A DNA stretch of 64,000 nucleotides, taken from contig DATLUQ010000047.1 of assembly GCA_035533015.1 (NCBI GenBank), positions 1 to 64,000 on the forward strand. Reading direction: 5' to 3'. Below, in pieces: positions 37,681 through 48,717 of the stretch (the first letter of the stretch is position 1; each line of letters begins with the position of its first letter). Under the pieces are notes generated by a model that made no database searches, was not told the origin of the DNA, and was given only the letters and a program-made list of their open reading frames with translations. The stretch is from Gemmatimonadaceae bacterium (lineage in GTDB: Bacteria; Gemmatimonadota; Gemmatimonadetes; Gemmatimonadales; Gemmatimonadaceae). A program made the translations under genes and the position numbers.

Positions 37681-38627
37681 CAGACCGAAAGGTGATCGTG
37701 GCCGCGGCCCGCCGCAACGCGACGTCCCGCGTCCCGCACCTCCACGATGCCGGGATGGTCGGCCACAGCGCGGCCCACGGCCGTCAACGGCAGGCCGAAC
37801 AGCGACGCGAACGCCGTCGAGTCGAGCCCCTGGGGCGCGGCCACCAGCAGTTCGTACTCCTCTCCACTGGCCAGTGCGTCGCGCGGCGAAACACCGGCAC
37901 CCACCGGCACGGCTCCCAACTCGAGTTCGATGCCCACGCCGCTCGCGGCGGCGAGATGCCCGGCGTCGGCCGCCAGGCCGTCGGAAATATCGATGGCCGC
38001 CGTGGCGCCCGCGGCCGCCATCCAGCGTGCCTCGGCAATCCGGGCCACCGGGCGAGCGAACCGCTCGCGCTGCTCGGGGGACGGCGCGCGGCCGGCGAGG
38101 AACGCGGAGAGCGCGGCCCCCACTGCCCCCACACGACCGGTCAGGTAGAGCGTATCGCCCGGCCGCACGGCATCGCGGCGCAACACGGCGCCCGCGTGGC
38201 CGAGCACCGTGGTCGTGATGCTGAACTCGGCGCCCGCCGAAAGGTTACCACCCAGAACCTTCGTCTCGGCATTCGATACGGCGACGCCGATGCCCTCGGC
38301 GATCTCGGAGAGCTTGTCGCGCCACGGCTCGGGGAGCACGATGGCGGTGAGCACGCCCAACGGCTGCGCAGCCATGGCGGCGAGATCGCTGAGCGCGGCC
38401 GTCACGGCGCGATAGCCGATCTCGGCGGGGGTGAGCCAGCCGCGGCGAAAGTGCACCCCCTCGACCGCGGTGTCGACGCTCGCGATGAGATGCTCGCCCG
38501 GCGGAACGTCGAGCACGGCCGCGTCGTCGCCGGCGCCGGCGCTGTGCGGGCCCCACTGCTCGAGGAGCCGGCGGATGGCGTCGAACTCCGCGCCCGGCCC
38601 CATGCCGGTGTGTCCCGGATTGCTCAC
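37680..38627 (-). CDS. thiL: thiamine-monophosphate kinase
   Basis: 315 residues. AIR-synthase-like fold with SAGAGDDAAVLD (Asp34, Asp35), ASVDTAVEGVHFRRGWLTP, ALSDLAAMAAQP, LGGNLSAGAEFSI and AIDISDGLAADAGHL. Phosphorylates thiamine monophosphate to thiamine pyrophosphate with ATP. Starts within the nnrDE stop (ATGA). No other thiamine gene lies in the window. Confidence 0.95.
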
Positions 38628-40309
38628 GCGCGGTGCTCCACCGCCGGCAACTCCACGAGCACCGGCGGCCGGGGTGCGGCACTGCTCAACCGCCAGGCGT
38701 CGGGGAGCGCCGCCACGACGTCGTCGAGAATGAGGCCGCGCGCGTCGCGCCGCGGCGGCACCCGCGCCCCCGCAACGCGCACACCGGAGCGATCGTCGCC
38801 GTCATCGAGCGGTTCGTCCAGGTCGGCGTCGAACGGTGCCTCGCCGTGTGCGGGACCGAGTTGCACCAGTTCGGCGGCGCGGCCGTGCACCCAGGCGGCG
38901 CAGGCGGCGGCCGGCGCGGACGCGCCCATCTGGGCGAGCAAGGTCACGGTGATGCCGGTGAGCACGTCGCCGCTGCCGCCGGTGGCGAGCACGGGCGTGC
39001 CCGCGGCGCTCACGAAGCGCGCGGCGCCATCCGATGCGAAGATCACCGTGGGCGTGCCCTTGAGGAGCACGGTGGCGCCCAGCCGCACGGCGAGGCGGCG
39101 TCCGATATCGAAGCGGTGGTCGAGAACTTCGGGTACCGTGGTACCGGTGAGACGGGCGAACTCCGCCGGGTGGGGGGTGAGCACGGCGTTCCGGCCGCCG
39201 AGCAGCGCGGCCAGCGCATCGAGCGCTCCTGCGAATACGTTGAGCGCGTCGGCATCGAGCACCACGGGACCGCGCCAGTCCGTGAGCACGCGATGCACCA
39301 GGGCGCGCGAGCGCGGTGTGTGCCCCAGGCCCGGCCCCACCGCCACCGCATCGGCCCAGCCGGTGATCTCGCGTTCCACATCGTCCCCCGTCGCGGGCCA
39401 GCCGGCGCTGAGCACGGCGGCCTCGGCGCGCCGCACCGCGTCGAGCGACGACGCATCGGCGATCACCTTCACGAGGCCGGCGCCTGCGCGGAGGGCCGCG
39501 CGCGCCGCCAGGATGACCGCGCCCGACATGCCCTCGCCGCCGCCGATCACGGCCACCTTGCACCGCGTACCCTTGTGCGCGTCGGCGTGGATCACGGGAA
39601 CCTGCGCGGCCACCCAGGGCTCGTCCACGAGCAGCGGCGCGTCGTCGCCGAGCGCCGCGTGCGCCCCGAGTCCGATGTCGAGCACCACGAGGTCGCCGCA
39701 TACGCCACGCGAGACGAGCTGTCCGCGTTTCACGCTGCCGTACGTGAGCGTGAGATCGGCAATGAGGGCGTGCGTCGCGTCGCCGGTCGTCGCGTCGAGA
39801 CCGGTGGGAAGGTCCACCGCGGCCACCCTGGCGCCGCGCGCTCGTTGCGCGGTGACGATCGCCGCCACTTCGGCGATCGCGCCGCGCGGCGCACCCGACG
39901 AACCCGTGCCGAGCAGCGCATCGATCACCACGTCATACGCCGCGGTGCGCGCCGCGTCGACGGCGACCTCGTGCAGCGTGCGTCCACCCTCCGTGCGCGC
40001 TCGGGCGCGGGCGGCGATCGCGTCATGCGATCTGCCGGGCGCCGCCTCGCAGACATCCACCTCGATGCCGCCGGCGGCCAGCACCCGCGCCACCACCCAG
40101 CCGTCGCCCCCGTTGTTGCCCGGCCCACAGCATACGAGCACGCGCCGTCCGACGAGCGGGCCGAAGCGGCGTTGGATCTCGTGCGCCGTGGCCGTGCCGG
40201 CGCGGTCCATGAGCGCGGCCGACGGAGTGCCCGCCGCGATGGCCGCCGCATCGCGCGCCGCGGCCTGCGCGGCAGTGACTACACGAACGAGAAGGCGGGG
40301 ATCGGTCAT
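38624..40309 (-). CDS. nnr: bifunctional NAD(P)H-hydrate epimerase/dehydratase
   Basis: 561 residues. N-terminal epimerase domain (about 1-225) with VCCGPGNNGGDGWVVAR, IDALLGTGSSGAPRG and AVDLPTGLDATTGD; C-terminal ribokinase-like dehydratase (about 235-530) with KVAVIGGGEGMSGAVILAAR, DADALNVFAG, TPHPAEFARLTG and ATGGSGDVLTGI. Repairs hydrated NAD(P)H using ADP. Coupled to thiL by a 4-base overlap. The C-terminal 50 residues are acidic then basic and look less conserved. Confidence 0.95.
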   Translation of the reverse strand: MTDPRLLVRVVTAAQAAARDAAAIAAGTPSAALMDRAGTATAHEIQRRFGPLVGRRVLVCCGPGNNGGDGWVVARVLAAGGIEVDVCEAAPGRSHDAIAARARARTEGGRTLHEVAVDAARTAAYDVVIDALLGTGSSGAPRGAIAEVAAIVTAQRARGARVAAVDLPTGLDATTGDATHALIADLTLTYGSVKRGQLVSRGVCGDLVVLDIGLGAHAALGDDAPLLVDEPWVAAQVPVIHADAHKGTRCKVAVIGGGEGMSGAVILAARAALRAGAGLVKVIADASSLDAVRRAEAAVLSAGWPATGDDVEREITGWADAVAVGPGLGHTPRSRALVHRVLTDWRGPVVLDADALNVFAGALDALAALLGGRNAVLTPHPAEFARLTGTTVPEVLDHRFDIGRRLAVRLGATVLLKGTPTVIFASDGAARFVSAAGTPVLATGGSGDVLTGITVTLLAQMGASAPAAACAAWVHGRAAELVQLGPAHGEAPFDADLDEPLDDGDDRSGVRVAGARVPPRRDARGLILDDVVAALPDAWRLSSAAPRPPVLVELPAVEHRA

Positions 40310-40351
40310 ACGGCGTGCCGGAGGCCGGCGGCGCCGCGCGGCGTCACGGGC

Positions 40352-40552
40352 CTACTTCTGGGACGTACCGACGGTGCGGCCGTAGCTCAATTCGCCGTTG
40401 TCGATGCGCAGGTTGAACCCACAGTCAGGATTGCTGCAGGCCCAGGCCTTGTACATGATCGGGGCGCCGTCGCGGCCGTAGTCGCTGAGCGGCAGCAGCA
40501 CACCGGCGCCGCACTTGCGGCAGGCGGGCCATTCCACCGTGGCCGTGGTCAT
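40352..40552 (-). CDS. small zinc-ribbon protein
   Basis: 66 residues from ATG at 40552, overlapping the Minf_1886 stop as ATGA. Two Cys pairs, CRKC (11, 14) and CSNPDC (39, 44), frame a treble or ribbon-like fold with a WAC-x4-C turn. No catalytic motif. Cotranscribed with the Minf_1886 gene and nnrDE; function unknown. Confidence 0.75.
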   Translation of the reverse strand: MTTATVEWPACRKCGAGVLLPLSDYGRDGAPIMYKAWACSNPDCGFNLRIDNGELSYGRTVGTSQK

Positions 40553-40935
40553 GCGGGAATCGCCCCGCACCACGGGTAGGCGCGTTCGAACGCCTCATCG
40601 AAGTCGAAGGCGCCCGCGAATTCGTCGCGCGTGTCACTGGGCTGGCTGAGCAGGAAGCCGAGGTCGACGAGCGTGAACACGACGTCGCCGATGTCGCTGC
40701 TCGTGCGCACGCCCCAGTGTTCCAGCACTGGACGCGCCATCACGCCGAACCGATCGAGCGCCAGGTCACGGCAGGCCCAGGACAACTCGCGCCCCGTGAT
40801 ATGGCGTCGCTCCGACAGCCGTTGCTGGCAATACTCGAGCGCCGCGAGCACGAAGAGGTATGCTCGCTCGTCGAACCGCCGCTCATAGAGCAGGATGCGG
40901 TCCATGATGCCGTCGCGAAAGGTCAGTTCAGCCAC
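40549..40935 (-). CDS. Minf_1886 family protein
   Basis: 128 residues, acidic and helical, with the pattern I associate with the Minf_1886 family: FLAALEYC-like (VLAALEYCQQRL), HITGRELSWACRDLALDRFG, VLEHWGVRTSSDIGDVVFTL and LSQPSDTRDEF. Uncharacterised, widespread in diverse phyla. First gene of the operon that runs through the zinc-ribbon gene, nnr, thiL, plsC and eno to ftsB; a promoter precedes it. Confidence 0.82.
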   Translation of the reverse strand: MAELTFRDGIMDRILLYERRFDERAYLFVLAALEYCQQRLSERRHITGRELSWACRDLALDRFGVMARPVLEHWGVRTSSDIGDVVFTLVDLGFLLSQPSDTRDEFAGAFDFDEAFERAYPWCGAIPA

Positions 40936-40984
40936 TGGATCTCAGGCGGTCAGGATCGTGCCGGGCCCCATGCCCGACGTGGAC

Positions 40985-41013
40985 ATTATGCGGCGTTTGC
41001 TTCGCAATCACAA
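40985..41013 (-). promoter_or_regulatory. sigma70-like promoter of the Minf_1886-to-ftsB operon
   Basis: Minus strand TTGTGA (41008-41013), 17-bp spacer, CATAAT (40985-40990), about 50 bases before ATG at 40935. Confidence 0.5.
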
Positions 41014-41073
41014 CTCCCCGGCGCTCTTGACATGGTGCGATACAGGGCCCGATATGTTGACACTGTCTCCGAA

Positions 41074-42419
41074 CTACCCTCGCCGCCGACCGACGGAGGC
41101 GTAGTACACCGGGATACCCGCCACGACCACACCGAGCACGGCGGCCGTGGCCCACCGGCTGGACGGCGACCAGAGGGCATTGACGAGCAGGTAGACCGTC
41201 GAGAGCACGAACAGCGCGGGCACCACGGGATAGCCCGGCACGCGGAACGGCGGCTGGTAGCCGGCGCGCCGCCGCAAGACGAACACCGAGGCCACGCCCA
41301 GCGCGTAGAACGGCACGATTGCGGTGACGAACGTGTCGGCCAGCTGCTCGAAGCTCCGCAGCAATACGAAGATGATGCCGAGCAGGCTGCTCAGTCCGAT
41401 GGCGACGTAGGGCGTCTCGAACCTGTGGTGCACCGCCGCCACGCGACGGAAGAAGAGCCCGTCCTCGGCCATCGCGAAGAAGATGCGCGGCGCGGTGAGC
41501 AGCGAGCCGGTGAGGGTACCGAAGGTGGAGAGCATCACCGTGACGCCCACGAACACCACGCCGGGCTGGCCGATCAGGCGCTGGGCCACGTCGGCCGCGA
41601 CCAGCGGCGACTGCCGCACCTCGCTCACCGGCATGACCGCCAGGTACGCGATGTTGGCCAGGAGGTAGATGCCGATCACGGCGAGCGTGCCCGTGATGAG
41701 CGCACGCGGCACGTTGCGTTGCGGATCGCGGACCTCGCCGGCCACGAAGCTCAGATCGGCCCAACCGTCATACGCCCAGAGCGTCGATACGAGCGCGAGC
41801 CCGAACGCCGGCAGCGTGAAGCTCCCCGCAGGCGCCACCGGCGTATAGTAGCCGCCGGTGTGCGGTAGCCCGATGGCGAGCGCGAACAGGATGATGAAGA
41901 GCAACCCGCCGTACTTGGCCAGCGTGGTCGCGTTGAGTACCAGCGCGCTCCACCTGACCCCGACGATGTTCACCGTGCCGAGCAGCGCGATGGCCGCCGC
42001 TGCCAGGTAGTGGGCGTACGCGTCGTACGGCGCGAGCGCCGGATTGTACCCTGCCACGCGCAGGGCGTACTCGGCGAAGGTGATGGCGATGGCGCCGAGC
42101 GACGCGGCGCGGATGACCGTCAGCTCGGACCATCCGAACAGAAAGGCCGGCATGCGCCCGAACCCCTCGCGGATGAACACGTACACGCCGCCGGTCTCGG
42201 GAAAGGCCGATCCGACTTCGGCCAGCGTGAGCGCGCCGCACAGCGCAAACAGGCCGCCCGTGACCCACACGCCGGCCAATGGCAACGGGCCGGGAAGCCG
42301 GTCGGCGATGCCGGCCGGCGAGCGGAAGATGCCCGACCCGATTGTCGAACCCACGAGAACCGCGACGGCGCTCCAGAAGCCCAACCGCCTCGGTAGCGCG
42401 CTGCGTTCCGTGGATCCGG

Positions 42420-42423
<4 letters not shown>
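41074..42423 (-). CDS. APC superfamily amino-acid permease
   Basis: 449 residues from ATG at 42423, overlapping the glyA stop (ATGA). Twelve hydrophobic segments. Family signatures: [15 protein letters not shown] in helix 1, [36 protein letters not shown] and [19 protein letters not shown]. Resembles the LAT/heteromeric-type or serine/threonine exchangers (LPxRLG start). Takes up or exchanges amino acids; glyA coupling suggests a serine or glycine link. Confidence 0.9.
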
Positions 42424-43714
<1,291 letters not shown>

Positions 43715-43718
<4 letters not shown>

Positions 43719-44182
43719 GGTGTGGTTCCACCTTCGGGTGAGCCCCGTTCGATCTTGACGACGCGCCGGTGGTGGCGGCCGCCCTCGAACGGGGTATCGA
43801 GCCAGGTTCTGAGGATCGCCACCGCTGCGTCGTCGTCCACGAACCGCGCCGGCAGCACGAGCACGTTGGCGTCGTTGTGGCGCCGCGCCAGTTCGGCGAT
43901 TTCGGGTGACCAGCTGACGGCAGCCCGCACGCCCTGGTAGCGATTGGCCACATAGCTCATGCCCAGGCCGGTGCCGCAGAGCAACACGCCCCGCGCCACC
44001 CGTCCCTCGGACACCCGCGCCGCCAGCGGATGCGCGAAATCGGCGTAGTCCGTGGACGCCGCGGAATCGGTACCCAGGTCGTCCACCACGTAGCCGAGGC
44101 CGGCGAGCACGGCTTCGAGCTTCTCCTTCAGCTCGAAGCCGGCGTGATCGGCGGCGATGGCGATCCGGTTGGCGTCGGTCAT
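43715..44182 (-). CDS. rpiB: ribose-5-phosphate isomerase B
   Basis: 155 residues, normal length for Rpi[18 protein letters not shown] binds the phosphate, [15 protein letters not shown] holds the catalytic Cys and anion loop, and [12 protein letters not shown] follows. Interconverts ribose-5- and ribulose-5-phosphate. Overlaps glyA, an arrangement common in many phyla. Confidence 0.96.
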
Positions 44183-44188
44183 TATTAT

Positions 44189-45262
44189 TTACTTATTGGG
44201 CCATTGGGGCCACGTGCGGATCATCGAGCCCACGGCCCGGATGCGGATCTCGGCCAACCGGTCGGCGGCCTCGTACGTCGGCACCTTGTCGTGCTTGGCG
44301 ATGTGGAACACCCGGAGCACGGTATCGTAGATCTCGTCAGCCTTGCGGAAGGCGCGTTCCGGGGTCCAGCCGGCGAGTTCGCTGTACACGTTGATCACGC
44401 CGCCGGCATTGGCCACGTAGTCGGGCGCGTAGAGAATGCCCTTCTTCTCCAGCGCCGTGCCGTGCTTCTCTTCCTCGAGCAGCTGGTTGTTGGCGGCGCC
44501 GGCCACGATCTCGACCTTGAGCTGGGGGATCGTCTTGTCGTTGATCACCGCGCCCAGCGCACACGGCGCGAAGATGTCGGCCTGGGCCGAGTAAATGTCG
44601 TTCAGATCCACCCCCCGCGCGCCGAATTCGCCGACCACACGCTTCACGCGTTCGGCGTCGATGTCCGTGACGATGAGCTTGGCCCCGGCCTCGTGCAACT
44701 CCTTGGACACGTAATAGCCGACGTGGCCGCAGCCCTGCACCGACACCGTCTTGCCGCTCAGGTCGTCCGAGCCCCACTTCTCCTTGGCAGCCGCCTGGAT
44801 GGAACGGAACACGCCGTGCGCCGTCACCGGGCTGGGATCGCCCGACCGGCCGGCGAGGCCCGTCACGTAGTCGGTCTCCATGTGCACGAAGTCCATGTCG
44901 GCGGTGCTCGTGCCGACGTCCTCGGCGGTGATGTAGCGCCCGCCCATCGACTCCACGAATCGACCGTGGGCGCGGAACAGCATCTCCCGGCTGGCCGTCT
45001 TGTTGTCGCCGATGATCACGGACTTGCCGCCCCCCAGATTGAGACCGGCCACGGCGTTCTTGTACGTCATACCTCGAGCCAGGCGCAGGGCGTCGACAAT
45101 CGCGTCGTCGTCGGACGCGTAGCTCCAGAACCGCGTGCCGCCGAGGGCGGGCCCGAGGGTCGTGCTGTGAATGGCGATGATGCCGCGGTATCCCGAGGCC
45201 GCGTCCTGGCAGAGCACGAGCTGTTCGTGACCCATGCCGGCGATCGTGTCGAAGAGTTTCAT
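44189..45262 (-). CDS. leucine/valine-type amino-acid dehydrogenase
   Basis: 357 residues, the short Glu/Leu/Phe/Val dehydrogenase type. Substrate side [12 protein letters not shown], catalytic lysines in [20 protein letters not shown], Asp in [12 protein letters not shown], Rossmann [15 protein letters not shown] and [11 protein letters not shown]. Oxidatively deaminates branched-chain amino acids with NAD+. Downstream of acyl-CoA dehydrogenase in the same direction, consistent with branched-chain amino-acid catabolism. Confidence 0.93.
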   Translation of the reverse strand: MKLFDTIAGMGHEQLVLCQDAASGYRGIIAIHSTTLGPALGGTRFWSYASDDDAIVDALRLARGMTYKNAVAGLNLGGGKSVIIGDNKTASREMLFRAHGRFVESMGGRYITAEDVGTSTADMDFVHMETDYVTGLAGRSGDPSPVTAHGVFRSIQAAAKEKWGSDDLSGKTVSVQGCGHVGYYVSKELHEAGAKLIVTDIDAERVKRVVGEFGARGVDLNDIYSAQADIFAPCALGAVINDKTIPQLKVEIVAGAANNQLLEEEKHGTALEKKGILYAPDYVANAGGVINVYSELAGWTPERAFRKADEIYDTVLRVFHIAKHDKVPTYEAADRLAEIRIRAVGSMIRTWPQWPNK

Positions 45263-45276
45263 TGGCTGGCTCGAAA

Positions 45277-46455
45277 TCAGAGGGAAGTGGAACCATGCTG
45301 GGAGTACAACTCACGCGCGATCACAATGCGCTGGATCTCCGAAGTGCCCTCGTAGATCTCGGTCACCTTTGCGTCGCGGAACAACCGTTCGACGGGATAG
45401 CCCTTCACGTATCCGTACCCGCCGAAGATCTGCACCGCCTGGGTGGTCACCCACATGGCGGACTCGCTGGCCATCAACTTGGCCATAGAACTGAACTGTG
45501 TCACGTGGGCCCCCCGATCCTTGGCCGTGGCGGCGGCGTGGAGGAGCGCCCGGGCGGCCGACACGCGGGTCGCCATGTCGGCCAGCTTGAACTGGATGGC
45601 CTGGAATTCCTTGATCGGCTTGCCGAACTGCCGCCGCTCGGCGGCATAGGCCGCCGAGTGCGCCAGCGCCGCGCGGGCGATCCCCACGGACTGGGCGGCG
45701 ATGCCCAGGCGCCCGTTGTCCAGCGACTGCATGGCGTAGATGAAGCCCTTGCCGGCCTCGCCCAGCAGGTTGGCCGCTGGCACGCGCAGGTTGTCGAACA
45801 CGAGCTGCACCGTTGGCGAGGCGCGCAGCCCCATCTTGTCCTCCTTCTTGCCGACCTTGAAACCCGGCATGTCGGGGGTGACGATGAAGGTGCTGATGCC
45901 GCGCGCGCCGCGGCGGTCGCCCGGCGCATCGGTGCGCGCCATGGCCAGGACCACGTCGCTCCTGGTCCCGCTCGACACCCATGCCTTGGTGCCGTTGAGG
46001 ACCCAGTGGTCGCCGTCGTGCACGGCCTGGGTGCGCAGCGACGCCGCGTCGGAGCCGGCGTCGGGCTCCGAAAGCGCGAAGGCGCCCAGCATCTCGCCGC
46101 GCGCCATCGGTTTCAAGTATCGCTGCTTCTGGTCCTCGTTCCCCCATCGCAGGAGCATCTGCGTGGGCATCGAGTTGTGCACGCTCATCATCACCGCCAC
46201 CGACGCGTCGACGGCGGCGATCTCCTCGAGCGCGAGCAGGTAGGTGAGCGTGTCGAGCCCCAGGCCGTCGTACGCCTCGGGGATCATCATGCCGAGAAGC
46301 CCCAACGCGCCCATTTTGGGCACGAGCGCGGGCTCGAAGTACGCGTCGCGGTCCCAGGCCGCGCTGTTCGGCGCGAGCTCGGCCAGCGCGAAGTCGCGCA
46401 CCGCCTTCTGAATCGCCCGCTGCTGCTCGTCGAGCGGCGTGAGAGCCCAGGTCAT
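45277..46455 (-). CDS. acyl-CoA dehydrogenase
   Basis: 392 residues from ATG at 46455. Short-chain type motifs: [20 protein letters not shown] and [14 protein letters not shown] (FAD/substrate), [39 protein letters not shown], and catalytic Glu in [21 protein letters not shown]-dependent alpha,beta-oxidation of acyl-CoA, feeding electrons to ETF. Follows hbd by 4 bases. Confidence 0.96.
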   Translation of the reverse strand: MTWALTPLDEQQRAIQKAVRDFALAELAPNSAAWDRDAYFEPALVPKMGALGLLGMMIPEAYDGLGLDTLTYLLALEEIAAVDASVAVMMSVHNSMPTQMLLRWGNEDQKQRYLKPMARGEMLGAFALSEPDAGSDAASLRTQAVHDGDHWVLNGTKAWVSSGTRSDVVLAMARTDAPGDRRGARGISTFIVTPDMPGFKVGKKEDKMGLRASPTVQLVFDNLRVPAANLLGEAGKGFIYAMQSLDNGRLGIAAQSVGIARAALAHSAAYAAERRQFGKPIKEFQAIQFKLADMATRVSAARALLHAAATAKDRGAHVTQFSSMAKLMASESAMWVTTQAVQIFGGYGYVKGYPVERLFRDAKVTEIYEGTSEIQRIVIARELYSQHGSTSL

Positions 46456-46459
46456 GCGG

Positions 46460-47305
46460 TCAGTACTGGTAGAAGCCGCGGCCGGACTTGCGCCCCAGCC
46501 AGCCGGCGGCGACGTACTTGCGGAGCAGCGGGCAGGGCCGGTACTTGGGGTCGCCGAGACCGCTGTATAAGACTTCAAGAATAGCCAGGCAGGTGTCGAG
46601 CCCGATGAAGTCGGCCAGCGTGAGTGGCCCCATGGGGTGGTTCATGCCGAGCTTCATCACCGTGTCGATCGCTTCGGCGGTGCCGACGCCTTCCATGAGG
46701 CAGTACACCGCCTCGTTGATCATCGGCATCAGGATCCGATTGGCGATGAACCCGGGGTAGTCGGCGGCTTGCACCGGCGTCTTGCCGACGGCGATGGTGA
46801 GGTCCACCACCCTGGCAGCGGTCGCGTCGCTGGTGGCCAGGCCACGGATGATCTCCACCAGCTGCATCACCGGCACGGGATTCATGAAGTGCATGCCGAT
46901 CACCGCATCGGGGCGCTTGGTGCGGCCGGCGATCTCGGTGATCGAGATCGAACTGGTGTTCGTGGCGAGGATGGCGCCGGCGTCGGCCTTGGCGTCGAGT
47001 TCGGCGAAGATCTTCGCCTTGAGTTCCCGGTTCTCGGTCACCGCCTCGATCACGAGCGACGCGCCGGCCACGGCGTCCAGCCCGGCGTGATCGGTGATGC
47101 GAGCGAGGATGGCGTCCTTGTCGGCCGACTGGAGGGCGCCCTTCTTGATCTGCCGGTCGAGGTTCTTGGCGATCGTCTCGCGTCCCTTGGCCGCCGCGGC
47201 CTTGGAGATGTCGATCATCGCCACCGGGTATCCGGCCTGGGCGAACACATGCGCGATACCATTGCCCATCTGGCCGGCACCGAGCACCGCAATCCGATCC
47301 GTCAT
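46460..47305 (-). CDS. hbd: 3-hydroxybutyryl-CoA dehydrogenase
   Basis: 281 residues from ATG at 47305. NAD-binding IAVLGAGQMGNGIAHVFAQA, catalytic His and Asn in GMHFMNPVPVMQLVEIIRG, GKTPVQAADYPGFIANRILM, and GMNHPMGPLTLADFIGLD. Oxidises L-3-hydroxyacyl-CoA to 3-oxoacyl-CoA. With the thiolase upstream it makes a beta-oxidation or butyrate-type module. Confidence 0.96.
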   Translation of the reverse strand: MTDRIAVLGAGQMGNGIAHVFAQAGYPVAMIDISKAAAAKGRETIAKNLDRQIKKGALQSADKDAILARITDHAGLDAVAGASLVIEAVTENRELKAKIFAELDAKADAGAILATNTSSISITEIAGRTKRPDAVIGMHFMNPVPVMQLVEIIRGLATSDATAARVVDLTIAVGKTPVQAADYPGFIANRILMPMINEAVYCLMEGVGTAEAIDTVMKLGMNHPMGPLTLADFIGLDTCLAILEVLYSGLGDPKYRPCPLLRKYVAAGWLGRKSGRGFYQY

Positions 47306-47306
47306 A

Positions 47307-48170
47307 CTATGACTCCTCGCGACGCCCGCGTCGCGCATAGAGATACGTGAGTGCCGCCATCATGCCCACCGCCGCGGCCAGGCCCCCTTCGGGGCCCCAC
47401 GCGCCGCCGGTGAGCCACCGCGGTCCCGCGTCGAGCAACTGGTAATTTGGTGTGGCGAGCGGAAATCCGCTCACCGGCGAGTGGAAGGGGACGGCCATGA
47501 CCCAGTTCCACGCGAAATGCGCCATCCACGCGGCGTACAGGCTGCCCGTGGCCAGGATGACCGCCCCCAGCATCACGCCGGCCAGCGTCACCATGGTGAT
47601 CGACTCCACCGTGGCGCCGTTGTTGGGCAGATGCATCAGGCCGAACGCCACGCTCATCACGCCCAGCGCGACCGGCCACCGCACGGACTCGCAGAGCACC
47701 GCGAACACGTACCCGCGGGTGAGCAGCTCCTCCAGCAGCGCAGCGGGCAGCAGGAACCAGGTCACCCGCACCGCAGCGCCCACCCAGGACCCGGGCGCCG
47801 CCGGCGCGAAGTGGAGCGCCCCGGCCGCCACGAGCACCAGACACGGAATCCCGATGGCCGATGCGCCCAGCCCCCACCCTTCCAGCCAAGCCGTGGGGCG
47901 CGCCGCGTTCCGGCCCAGCCACACGGCCGACCAGGGGCGTTGGTCTACCCATCGCACGCACACCAGGTGCGCGCACAACAGACCGACAACCCCGACGTCG
48001 CTCTCCACGGCGCCCGGCACGCCGGCGCGCGCGGTGAGCGTCGACAACCACGGGGCCGCCAGCGCGGCGGCGAACGTCCACGCCACGAACGTCACCGCAA
48101 CGAAGATCGCGATGCGCCATGGCGCCCGGAGCGCGCCGTTGGGCGCGTAGAGGAATGGAGAGTGGTTCAA
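47307..48170 (-). CDS. CPBP-family intramembrane protease (CAAX/Abi-like)
   Basis: 287 residues from TTG at 48170, which overlaps the bioY stop as TTGA; the longer frame upstream lacks homology. Eight or so membrane helices with the three protease motifs: LLEELLTRGY (EExxxR), FGLMHLPNN (FxxxH) and HFAWNW (HxxxN/B). Integral-membrane glutamate-type peptidase; substrates unknown. It separates bioY from hbd and is one base from hbd's frame. Confidence 0.88.
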   Translation of the reverse strand: MNHSPFLYAPNGALRAPWRIAIFVAVTFVAWTFAAALAAPWLSTLTARAGVPGAVESDVGVVGLLCAHLVCVRWVDQRPWSAVWLGRNAARPTAWLEGWGLGASAIGIPCLVLVAAGALHFAPAAPGSWVGAAVRVTWFLLPAALLEELLTRGYVFAVLCESVRWPVALGVMSVAFGLMHLPNNGATVESITMVTLAGVMLGAVILATGSLYAAWMAHFAWNWVMAVPFHSPVSGFPLATPNYQLLDAGPRWLTGGAWGPEGGLAAAVGMMAALTYLYARRGRREES

Positions 48171-48712
48171 TCCGCCCGATCGGGCGCGGGCGATCGGGTC
48201 ACGGCGGCCGCGACGAGCGACTTGGCGGCATCGAACGCCACGAACGGCAGCACGCCGAGCACCGCGGCCCGGGGCAAGCTGCCCGTAAGCAGGGCCAATT
48301 GTGAGAGTCCGCCCAGGTACAGCACGAGCACCCCGGCGCCGGCGGCCAAGGCCCGACCGCCAAAGGTCCGCGCGCGGAGCGCCATCGCGCCCGCCACGTA
48401 CGCCGCCACCGGATACGCCAGCAGGTATCCCCCGGTGGGGCCGAAGAAGCGCATCATGCCTGGCGCGCCCATGGGCGCGAATACGGGCAGGCCCAGGGCG
48501 CCGGCCGCAAGGTACACCAGCATGCTCACCGCGCCGGTCACCGGGCCGAGCATCATCCCCGCCAGGACCACGAGCAGGGGCTGGAGGGTGATCGGCACCG
48601 GAGTACCCGGCAGCGGAATCGCCACCTGGGATGCGGCCGCCAGGGCCGCTGCGAATCCAGCGACACCGAGCAGGGTGAGCCTGCGGTCTTCGACGAGCGC
48701 GTAGGTCTTCAT
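48167..48712 (-). CDS. bioY: biotin transporter substrate-binding subunit BioY
   Basis: 181 residues from ATG at 48712. Six membrane helices with PLPGTPVPITLQPLLVVLAG and LGLPVFAPMGAPGMMRFFGPTG-type S-component signatures (GYLLAYPVAAYVAG). Captures biotin, with or without an ECF module. Placement beside a thiolase fits biotin supply for acyl-CoA carboxylases. Confidence 0.94.
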   Translation of the reverse strand: MKTYALVEDRRLTLLGVAGFAAALAAASQVAIPLPGTPVPITLQPLLVVLAGMMLGPVTGAVSMLVYLAAGALGLPVFAPMGAPGMMRFFGPTGGYLLAYPVAAYVAGAMALRARTFGGRALAAGAGVLVLYLGGLSQLALLTGSLPRAAVLGVLPFVAFDAAKSLVAAAVTRSPAPDRAD

Positions 48713-48717
48713 GGTCG

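Noticed and set aside
37692-40385. Plus-strand frame of about 900 codons opposite thiL and nnr
   Set aside because: Low-complexity Arg/Ala/Ser composition; the minus strand encodes two clear enzymes.
41026-41061. Two TTGACA boxes on the plus strand
   Set aside because: They point into the 3' end of a minus-strand gene, with no plus-strand gene to serve and no good -10.
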